Assembly: GCA_003165135.1 (NCBI GenBank)
Contig: PLSN01000505.1
Coordinates: forward strand, 1 to 11,392
DNA: 11,392 bases
Origin: Bacteroidota bacterium
GTDB taxonomy: Bacteria > Bacteroidota > Bacteroidia > Chitinophagales > LD1
Reading direction: 5' to 3'
Made by a program: the position numbers and the translations under genes. Below the pieces are notes generated by a model. It had not been told where the DNA came from, searched no databases, and saw nothing but the letters and a program-made list of their open reading frames with translations. Below, in pieces: positions 5,945 through 11,392 of this stretch; position 1 is the stretch's first letter, and each line of letters starts with the position of its first letter.

Positions 5945-5952
5945 CAAAACTA
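5945..5952 (-). promoter_or_regulatory. Candidate -7 element of the Ala/Lys/Pro-rich gene
   Basis: The minus strand reads TAGTTTTG at 5952-5945, an exact TAnnTTTG match, placing transcription start about 28 nt before the ATG at 5912. The nearest upstream TTTG (5981-5978) is 25 bp away, longer than the usual 19-21, so the -33 half is weak. Confidence 0.45.
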
Positions 5953-6172
5953 ACATATCACGGGTAAAATCAGCTGGCAAACCGATATTTTAACAAATAT
6001 TTATTTATAGAATATGCACAAAATCAAAACTATCGTCGTCTTTTGACTGCAAAATCCCTTCGAAAACATACCTGCGCAATGTTGATCGATATTTTTTAAT
6101 AAAAGAACAACTATCCCGTTATTTGCTGAGAAGAATATAAAAATACAAAATATACTGAAATAGGCGCCTTTT

Positions 6173-7027
6173 ATGTTTCATACAGATATCATCAAAATAG
6201 AGAATTTTATAGAGCCTGTTATCATTATCATTGTCGCTTATGGCGTGGGCAAGTTGCTAAGCCTGCTGATCAGGCGCTATATCCGCAGGTCTGCACACAT
6301 CATGCATTTTGACCCGACCAATTATTCATTCTTGCAGAATGCTGTTAGCTTTATAGTCTTTATATGTGCTACTCTCTTCATATTTTACAGGGTTCCGGCG
6401 CTCCACACTCTAGGTAAAACACTATTCGCCGGTGCAGGAATCGCGGCGGCCGTGATCGGTTTTGCCTCTCAGGAGGCGTTTTCAAATATCATAAGCGGAG
6501 TGTTTATCGTGATATTTAAGCCTTTCAGCGTAGGCGACTATATCAAACTACTCAGCAGCCAGCAGATAGGTGTGGTCGAGGACATTACCATACGGCATAC
6601 AATCATCAAAAGTATAGAGAACAGGCGAATAGTGATACCAAACTCGGTCATAAGCCGTGAAGCGATAATGAATAGTTCACTCAAAGATCCGAGGATCAAA
6701 TTCAATCTCGAAGTGGTACTGATATATGAGACCGATATCCAAAGAGGGCTTGATATCATGAAAGAAGAGGCGCAGAAGCATCCTGACTTTCTTGATACCA
6801 GGACCGAAACAGAAAAAGCCAACGATGTAGCACCTGTGGCAGCGAAAGTAGTGGCACTCGAAGATAACGGAGTACGCTGCCGCGCATATGTATGGGCAAA
6901 GGATAATGACATAGCTTTTGAAATGAAATGCGATCTGCTGAAAACTCTCAAAGAGCGTTTTGATAAAGAGGATATACAAATATCACATGCCCAGAGAGTA
7001 ATGGGCGTGGCCCATGTAGCTAAATAA
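6173..7027 (+). CDS. Small-conductance mechanosensitive channel (MscS family)
   Basis: The 284-residue protein has three predicted membrane helices (about 13-34, 56-75 and 84-115). The third carries the pore-lining MscS signature, with small residues AGAGIAAAVIGFASQ (86-100) followed by EAFSNIISGVFIVIFKPFSVGDYI. The cytoplasmic beta domain has VVEDITIRHT (134-143) and RRIVIPNS (151-158), and the C-terminal alpha/beta part runs to residue 284. The length is that of E. coli MscS (286). The expected role is an inner-membrane osmotic safety valve that opens under membrane tension. The 260-nt spacer upstream (5913-6172) holds the divergent promoter of the small secreted gene and AT-rich sequence; I found no good promoter match for this gene in it. 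Its stop is only 11 nt from that of the convergent purM. Confidence 0.93.
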   Translation: MFHTDIIKIENFIEPVIIIIVAYGVGKLLSLLIRRYIRRSAHIMHFDPTNYSFLQNAVSFIVFICATLFIFYRVPALHTLGKTLFAGAGIAAAVIGFASQEAFSNIISGVFIVIFKPFSVGDYIKLLSSQQIGVVEDITIRHTIIKSIENRRIVIPNSVISREAIMNSSLKDPRIKFNLEVVLIYETDIQRGLDIMKEEAQKHPDFLDTRTETEKANDVAPVAAKVVALEDNGVRCRAYVWAKDNDIAFEMKCDLLKTLKERFDKEDIQISHAQRVMGVAHVAK

Positions 7028-7038
7028 AAACGCCCGAA

Positions 7039-8262
7039 CTAATGATATATAAATATGCCATGCTCCGAATCTACCTCTACCTCATTGGTCAGTGAACTCT
7101 CGACATAGCCGATGATCTGTGCTTCTATGCCGAAAGAATGGGCTATCTCAATGACCTGTGCTGCATGGCTTTCATCCAGGTATATTTCCAGCCTTGTACC
7201 ACAGTTGAGCACCTTATACATTTCCTTCCATCCTGTTTGTGATTCAGTCTGAATAAGATTGAAGATAGGTGCGACAGGCAGCAGGTCATCTTTTACGACC
7301 CTTAGTACCTCTATATAATGAAGGACCTTAGTAAAGGCACCACCAGTATTATTGATGATCGCATTGACCTGACCCTGCATTTCTGAGAGCACCTTTTTTA
7401 TGACAGGTGCATATGTGCGTGTAGGGGAAAGTAGCGCTTTGCCGACATTCAATGGTGTGCCGGTGAGCGCATCTGTCATTTTTTTACTACCTGAATACAC
7501 CAGGCGTGCATCGATATTTTTCTCGAAAGTCTCAGGATATTTCTCTGCATAATATTTAGAAAGAACATCATGGCGAGCAGAGGTAAGGCCATTGCTGGAT
7601 ATACCTGAGTTGTATTCCTTCTCGTATGTAGCCTTGCCATAAGATGCCAGACCTACGATCACATCGCCGGGTTTGATATTTTGCGTCAGCACAAGATCAC
7701 TTTTTTTCATCCTTACACTCATAGCAGCATCTACCGTCACTGTGCGGACAATATCACCGAGATCAGCAGTCTCGCCGCCCATGAGATGGATGCCGACACC
7801 GGCGTCGTTCATTTTATCAATAAATTCCTGAGTACCGCTAATGATCTCGGCTATCACTTCACCCGGGATGAATTTCTTATTTCGATTGATGACAGAGGTG
7901 AGGAGGAAATTATCTGTGGCACCTATACAAAGCAGGTCATCGAGGTTCATCACTATTGCATCCTGGGCTATGCCCCGCCAGACCGATACATCTCCAGTCT
8001 CCCGCCAGTAGAGATAGGCCAAAATAGATTTGGTGCCTGAGCCATCTGCGCTCATAGCATTGCACCAAGCATCATCGCCCGCCATATAGTCGGGATATAC
8101 CTTGCAAAATGCCTTTGGGTAGAGTCCGTGATAGAGGTCCTTGACAGCAGCATGGACATCTTCCTTGCTGGCCGACACCCCTCTTTGTTCATATTTATCC
8201 TTTTCCATCAGTTTGTCTATGGAGATTAATTTTTCGTCTTTCTTTCTATAATGAAAACCCAT
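7039..8262 (-). CDS. purM: Phosphoribosylformylglycinamidine cyclo-ligase (AIR synthase, PurM)
   Basis: PurM performs the fifth step of de novo purine synthesis, the ATP-dependent closure of FGAM to AIR. The sequence contains RGVSASKEDVH (27-37), DGSGTK (73-78), the AIRS-fold segment DAIVMNLDDLLCIGA (101-115), MGGETADLGD (161-170), GLTSARHDV and LSPTRTYAPVIK. It follows the long Bacteroidota form of PurM rather than the E. coli form of about 345 residues. From the ATG at 8262 it is 407 residues. A second in-frame ATG at 8208 would give 389, closer to the homologues I recall, which begin shortly before RGVSASKEDVH. The 8262 start has the AT-rich upstream context typical of these genomes, so I list the longer form with that caveat. 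It is divergent from the TPR gene (80 bp) and cytosolic. Confidence 0.93.
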   Translation of the reverse strand: MGFHYRKKDEKLISIDKLMEKDKYEQRGVSASKEDVHAAVKDLYHGLYPKAFCKVYPDYMAGDDAWCNAMSADGSGTKSILAYLYWRETGDVSVWRGIAQDAIVMNLDDLLCIGATDNFLLTSVINRNKKFIPGEVIAEIISGTQEFIDKMNDAGVGIHLMGGETADLGDIVRTVTVDAAMSVRMKKSDLVLTQNIKPGDVIVGLASYGKATYEKEYNSGISSNGLTSARHDVLSKYYAEKYPETFEKNIDARLVYSGSKKMTDALTGTPLNVGKALLSPTRTYAPVIKKVLSEMQGQVNAIINNTGGAFTKVLHYIEVLRVVKDDLLPVAPIFNLIQTESQTGWKEMYKVLNCGTRLEIYLDESHAAQVIEIAHSFGIEAQIIGYVESSLTNEVEVDSEHGIFIYH

Positions 8263-8342
8263 TATATTGAGGTTTTAATTGATTCTTCTTTCGTCATGCA
8301 AAGAACGCAAGAAAAAATGAAAATCATAAAGCAATAATCTAC

Positions 8343-9197
8343 ATGTCTGAATTAACGCCATTTGACACACTCTGGAACTACTCAGACCCGGCTGGAACGG
8401 AGCAGAAATTTCGTGAGATCCTGGACAAAGAAGATATAAGATCCGATCTGTCGTATCACTTGCAATTGCTGACTCAGATAGCCCGTACGTATAGCCTCCG
8501 GCATATGTTCACAGAGGCACATGCCATGCTGGATGAAGTAAAAACAGCTCTTCCGGAAGCCGATCTGGCGAATGTCCGTTACCATCTGGAGCGTGGCAGG
8601 ACCCACAACTGGCAGGGAGAAAAAGAAAATGCCCGGGCAGAATTTGAGTCCGCACTTGCAATATCGGAAGCACTTAAGACTGATTTCTATAGTATAGATA
8701 CCCTGCACATGCTTGCGATAGTTTCAAAACCTGATGAGGCTATAGTGTGGAATCTGAGTGCCATGCACAAAGCAGAAACATCTACTCAGGAAAAAGCACA
8801 AAATTGGTTAGGATCATTGTATAATAATCTCGGCTGGGGATATTTTGATAAAGGAGATTATGATAAAGCGCTTGAAATTTTCCAAAAAGGCCTTACATGG
8901 CAGCAGGATCGAAGCAGGGAGAAAGAAACCCTGATAGCCAAATGGACCATCGGGCGTACCTATCGTGCCATAGGCCGTCTGGAAGAAGCACTTCAGCTAC
9001 AAGTGGACCTGGAGAAAGAAAGTAAAGTGCAGGATGGATACATTAGCGAGGAGATAGGAGAATGCCTGCTGGCCCTGGACAGAAAAGAGGAATCCAAACC
9101 TCATTTTGCGAAAGCATATGGACTACTCAAAGAAGATAAATACTTGCAACGCTTCGATGCAGAAAGATTGAAGAGACTATCTGAGCTGTCGCTTTGA
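8343..9197 (+). CDS. Tetratricopeptide-repeat protein
   Basis: This 284-residue soluble protein is made almost entirely of helical TPR-like pairs at roughly 39-72, 76-111, 154-187, 195-228 and 233-264. The clearest unit is NNLGWGYFDKGDYDKALEIF (161-180). The next two units, IGRTYRAIGRLEEALQ and the one containing ALDRKEESKPHFAKAY, are also recognisable. There is no signal peptide, transmembrane helix or catalytic domain, so it is probably a cytoplasmic protein-protein interaction scaffold. The partner cannot be deduced. It is a single-gene unit, divergent from purM and convergent with the DAHP synthase. The two convergent coding regions abut with no intervening base, sharing the palindrome TGATCA as their two stop codons. 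Confidence 0.88.
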   Translation: MSELTPFDTLWNYSDPAGTEQKFREILDKEDIRSDLSYHLQLLTQIARTYSLRHMFTEAHAMLDEVKTALPEADLANVRYHLERGRTHNWQGEKENARAEFESALAISEALKTDFYSIDTLHMLAIVSKPDEAIVWNLSAMHKAETSTQEKAQNWLGSLYNNLGWGYFDKGDYDKALEIFQKGLTWQQDRSREKETLIAKWTIGRTYRAIGRLEEALQLQVDLEKESKVQDGYISEEIGECLLALDRKEESKPHFAKAYGLLKEDKYLQRFDAERLKRLSELSL

Positions 9198-10196
9198 TCA
9201 GACTATTTTCCTACCCACTGCGGCAGCTACCGCGCCGATACTGCTATACAAAGCCCTGAACTGACCAAAGTCCAACTGCTGCTCTGCATCAGATTTAGCG
9301 ACTTTAGGATTCGGGTGTGTCTCTATCAGCAGGCCATCTATGCCCATCGCCACACATGCCCTAGACAAGTCCGCTACCCCATAAGCATAACCTATAGCAT
9401 GGCTTGGATCAAGTATCACGGGTAGGTTCGTGTACTGTTTAAGCCACGCCACACCGCACAGATCTAGCGTAAACCTGGTCTTGGTCTCGAAGGTCCTGAT
9501 ACCCCGTTCACATAGCATCACATTGGGATTGCCACTGCTGAGCACGAACTCCGCCGACTGCACGAACTCCTGTAGCGTAGAACCAAAGCCCCGTTTGATA
9601 AGAATAGATTTATTTGACTTGCCGCATTTGCGCAGGATGCCCTGATCGTACATGGCCTTCGCTCCTATCTGCACGATGTCGGCGTATTCTATCACCTCAT
9701 CCACATGCGTACTGTCACGCACTTCGGTGATTATTTTGAGGCCATATTTGCTGCGCATTTTATCGAGCAGCTTCAAGCCTTCTAGTCCCAAACCCTGAAA
9801 AGTATAAGGGGATGTACGAGGTTTATAAGCACCCGCGCGGAGTACTTTCACACCTAGCTCGACGCAAAGCTTTGCTGACTGCTCGATTTGTTCCTCAGAT
9901 TCTACTGAGCATGGCCCAGTGATGACGACTGTATTAGCACTCTTCCCTCCTATCTGTGTCACACCGAGATCTATGCTGCGTGTGTTAGAGATGTATTGCT
10001 TGCTGGCGAGCTGTATGTCTGAGTCCGTCACATAGACTTCCTCAGAGGCGGTTTTGAGAGTGGCATCAGCCTCTTTCACTTTAGACGAGGTCACGAGCAC
10101 ATATTGCTTACCGTCATGCAGGCATATCGCTTCATACTGCCTGCCGAGTTCCTCAGCTTTTGCCTTGTCTATTGATTTATTTAAATGTACTATCAT
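9198..10196 (-). CDS. aroF: 3-deoxy-7-phosphoheptulonate synthase (DAHP synthase, type I-beta)
   Basis: It condenses erythrose-4-phosphate with PEP to start the shikimate pathway, whose product chorismate feeds aromatic amino acids and the menaquinone genes in this window. The first 70 residues form a small N-terminal domain of the kind that carries feedback regulation in type I-beta enzymes. The barrel has VITGPCSVES (91-100, metal ligand Cys96), LRAGAYKPRTSPYTFQG (119-135), LIKRGFGST (199-207), ERGIRTFE (230-237), LDPSHAIG (262-269, His266), IETHPNP (291-297, Glu292) and SDAEQQL (302-308, Asp303). One departure: the usual QIGARNMQN loop reads QIGAKAMYDQG (176-186). It lacks a fused chorismate mutase. 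It begins 34 nt after the epimerase-CBS gene and is probably co-transcribed with it. The symbol is by function; aroA and aroG are used for the same family elsewhere. Confidence 0.92.
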   Translation of the reverse strand: MIVHLNKSIDKAKAEELGRQYEAICLHDGKQYVLVTSSKVKEADATLKTASEEVYVTDSDIQLASKQYISNTRSIDLGVTQIGGKSANTVVITGPCSVESEEQIEQSAKLCVELGVKVLRAGAYKPRTSPYTFQGLGLEGLKLLDKMRSKYGLKIITEVRDSTHVDEVIEYADIVQIGAKAMYDQGILRKCGKSNKSILIKRGFGSTLQEFVQSAEFVLSSGNPNVMLCERGIRTFETKTRFTLDLCGVAWLKQYTNLPVILDPSHAIGYAYGVADLSRACVAMGIDGLLIETHPNPKVAKSDAEQQLDFGQFRALYSSIGAVAAAVGRKIV

Positions 10197-10203
10197 GTTC
10201 AGT

Positions 10204-10231
10204 TGTAAGTAATAGGTAATAAGTTTTAAGT
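10204..10231. repeat. Heptanucleotide microrepeat upstream of the DAHP synthase
   Basis: Four tandem 7-bp units (10204-10210, 10211-10217, 10218-10224, 10225-10231) all fit NNTARGT, and a degenerate fifth lies at 10197-10203. The array starts 7 nt upstream of the start codon. It shares AGTTGTAAGT and GTAATAGGT with the menD-menB spacer 9 kb away. Confidence 0.7.
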
Positions 10232-11229
10232 CAACCTCTGGTCAAATTATTCAATAAAACAGCTCCCTGCAGTATTCCCTTTTCATCCAACACCGGCAAA
10301 AATAATATAATGAACCTGAGTGAGTCGATCTTTGTTAACATCTGCCCCAGCGTAGCCTGAGCGCTAATGTTCACGGGGTTTCTATTTATCATCTGGCTAG
10401 CATCGACCTCAGACAAGTTGCCCATCTGCTTTAATAATCCCCGGCGCAGGTCAGCATTGCTTATCAATCCTTTGAGTGAATTATTTTCATCCACTATTAG
10501 TACAAAACCCTGTTTATAGTCCTCGATTATTTGTAATACTCTTCCGAAGTTCAGGTCTTTCCCCCCCAATACCGGCAAATAATCTGCCGGTACCATGAAA
10601 TCTTTTACTAAAAAATCTCCTCCTGCCGGCTTCTTATAAAAACTCAACATGCCCGAACCAATCGTGTAATGATTGAGTAGGAAAGAGCCTGACACAATGG
10701 AATCAACCCCCAAAAGCCTCAGGATATACGCCACTTCATCATTTACGCCGCCATCTATTTGAATTTTAAGATTTGGATATTGACGTTTTATCTCAATTAT
10801 ACGCTTGAAATTTTCTTTCTGAAAAGTACCGCCACTCATACCCGGTGTGGTGCACATGAGCATGACGTATTCGTAACCCTTGGCATTTTTCAAAACATCT
10901 ATCTGAGTCTCAGACTTGATAGCGAGGCCGAATTTAGTGTTGGGTAATTCTGGTATTGCTATTACTCCCCCCATATCCTCATACTGTAGGGATACATACT
11001 CGATATTCAGTTCTTTGATCAGTTCAAAGTATTTCTGCGGTTCAGCGGCTATTATGTGCAGATCAATAGGTGTATCTGTCAGCTGCCTGATCGTGCGTAT
11101 GTCATCAAAAGTAGCCGGAGTATCACGGCAGTCGATATGAAGCATGTCCACCCCGTGACCACTGAGCTGGCTGACGATCTCTGCGAGCGGTTTTTCGCGC
11201 TGTGAATAAATGGAGGCTGATATTTTCAC
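10231..11229 (-). CDS. Ribulose-phosphate 3-epimerase-like barrel fused to a CBS-domain pair
   Basis: Residues 1-198 form a compact barrel of the ribulose-5-phosphate 3-epimerase superfamily. Expected metal ligands are present: His31 and Asp33 in HID, His58 in DLHII, and Asp159 in QIDGG. Asp33 and Asp159 are also the acid/base pair. Phosphate-binding CTTPGMSGGTF (126-136), DGGV and SGSF (180-183) are recognisable. The canonical MDGxFVPN loop is replaced by the shorter CRDTPATF (34-41), and the active-site methionines and third histidine motif differ, so the substrate may not be ribulose-5-phosphate. Residues 209-263 and 280-330 are two CBS repeats resembling those of KdsD/KpsF isomerases. CBS1 has a ribose-binding type motif SNAD (257-260); CBS2 lacks it. 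The usual enzyme is about 220 residues without CBS domains. It precedes the DAHP synthase by 34 nt. Confidence 0.85.
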   Translation of the reverse strand: MKISASIYSQREKPLAEIVSQLSGHGVDMLHIDCRDTPATFDDIRTIRQLTDTPIDLHIIAAEPQKYFELIKELNIEYVSLQYEDMGGVIAIPELPNTKFGLAIKSETQIDVLKNAKGYEYVMLMCTTPGMSGGTFQKENFKRIIEIKRQYPNLKIQIDGGVNDEVAYILRLLGVDSIVSGSFLLNHYTIGSGMLSFYKKPAGGDFLVKDFMVPADYLPVLGGKDLNFGRVLQIIEDYKQGFVLIVDENNSLKGLISNADLRRGLLKQMGNLSEVDASQMINRNPVNISAQATLGQMLTKIDSLRFIILFLPVLDEKGILQGAVLLNNLTRG

Positions 11230-11260
11230 CGATGCAAATTAGCAGAAAAAAAGCAAACCA

Positions 11261-11296
11261 GAATTTACAAGATTTGCTGAATTTGCAGAATAACAA
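11261..11296. repeat. Nonanucleotide microrepeat upstream of the epimerase-CBS gene
   Basis: Four consecutive 9-bp segments (11261-11269, 11270-11278, 11279-11287, 11288-11296) are related. Three start with GAAT, and units 2 and 3 share ATTTGC. It lies 32 nt or more upstream of the minus-strand start at 11229, in an AT-rich spacer. Confidence 0.45.
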
Positions 11297-11310
11297 AAAT
11301 GATGAGTTTG

Positions 11311-11341
11311 TTTGAGAACAATAAAATTTTTGCTATATTTA
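11311..11341 (+). promoter_or_regulatory. Candidate Bacteroidota-type promoter pointing out of the window
   Basis: TTTG (11311-11314) is followed after 19 bp by TATATTTA (11334-11341), one mismatch from TAnnTTTG. It would start transcription near 11347, about 30 nt before an ATG at 11379. Confidence 0.35.
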
Positions 11342-11378
11342 CATTTACTAAGCAAAATAAGAATATAAAATTTCAATT

Positions 11379-11392
11379 ATGCATATTTATTT
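11379..11392 (+). CDS. Possible start of a plus-strand gene, cut by the window edge
   Basis: An ATG at 11379 follows an A-rich leader and a promoter-like sequence, and the frame is open for the 14 bases that remain (Met-His-Ile-Tyr). Nothing can be said about the product. Confidence 0.3.

Noticed and set aside
6014..6046. Ten-residue plus-strand mini-ORF in the spacer before MscS
   Set aside because: It is too short to support, has no ribosome-site or promoter context, and lies more than 120 nt from the MscS start.
6538..6979. Minus-strand open frames opposite the MscS gene
   Set aside because: Two overlapping frames are antisense to a well-conserved channel domain, with no start context and no known fold.
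10571..10591. Hairpin ACCGGCA / TGCCGGT within the epimerase-CBS gene
   Set aside because: It lies in coding sequence at the start of CBS1 with no U-tract; the stem comes from Leu-Pro-Ala and Leu-Pro-Val codons.

Overview
The window looks like a chromosomal segment of a Bacteroidota bacterium, probably a Chitinophagaceae- or Sphingobacteriia-like lineage. Four things point that way: a gliding-associated gldC gene; an AIR synthase with the 'RGVSASKEDVH' N-terminus that I recall from Bacteroidota PurM; several upstream sites matching the Bacteroidota promoter consensus (TTTG, about 19-21 bp, TAnnTTTG); and start codons preceded by AT-rich leaders without Shine-Dalgarno sequences. I see no RNA genes, insertion sequences, phage genes or CRISPR array. 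Nearly all of the window is housekeeping or core-metabolism DNA.

Left part (1-3827, minus strand): a menaquinone operon read right to left as menF (isochorismate synthase), menD (SEPHCHC synthase) and menB (DHNA-CoA synthase), followed by the first 49 codons of an unrecognised gene that leaves the window. A conserved-looking stem-loop lies between menB and that gene. Centre (3884-5912): a plus-strand histidine phosphatase diverges from menF, and three minus-strand genes follow: gldC, a thioredoxin-like protein with a single active-site cysteine, and a 68-residue secreted Ala/Lys/Pro-rich peptide. The peptide gene has its own promoter candidate and a very clear intrinsic terminator. Right part (6173-11229): an MscS-type channel (+), purM (-), a TPR protein (+), then a two-gene minus-strand unit made of an epimerase-CBS fusion and a DAHP synthase. 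The last bases appear to hold a promoter and start codon for a plus-strand gene beyond the edge.

The metabolic theme is the chorismate route. The DAHP synthase opens the shikimate pathway from erythrose-4-phosphate and PEP, and menF/menD/menB divert its product chorismate to menaquinone. The gene upstream of the DAHP synthase joins a ribulose-5-phosphate 3-epimerase-like barrel to a CBS pair. It keeps the metal and acid/base residues but has a changed substrate loop. I consider it the most interesting protein here, because it could be a nucleotide-sensing pentose-phosphate enzyme beside an enzyme that consumes a pentose-phosphate-pathway product.

At the DNA level the most unusual feature is that five gene spacers are built from degenerate tandem microrepeats with periods of 7, 8 or 9 bp. 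Two spacers, 9 kb apart, share the same heptamer family (NNTARGT), starting 7-8 nt before a start codon. No complete new defence or mobile system is visible.
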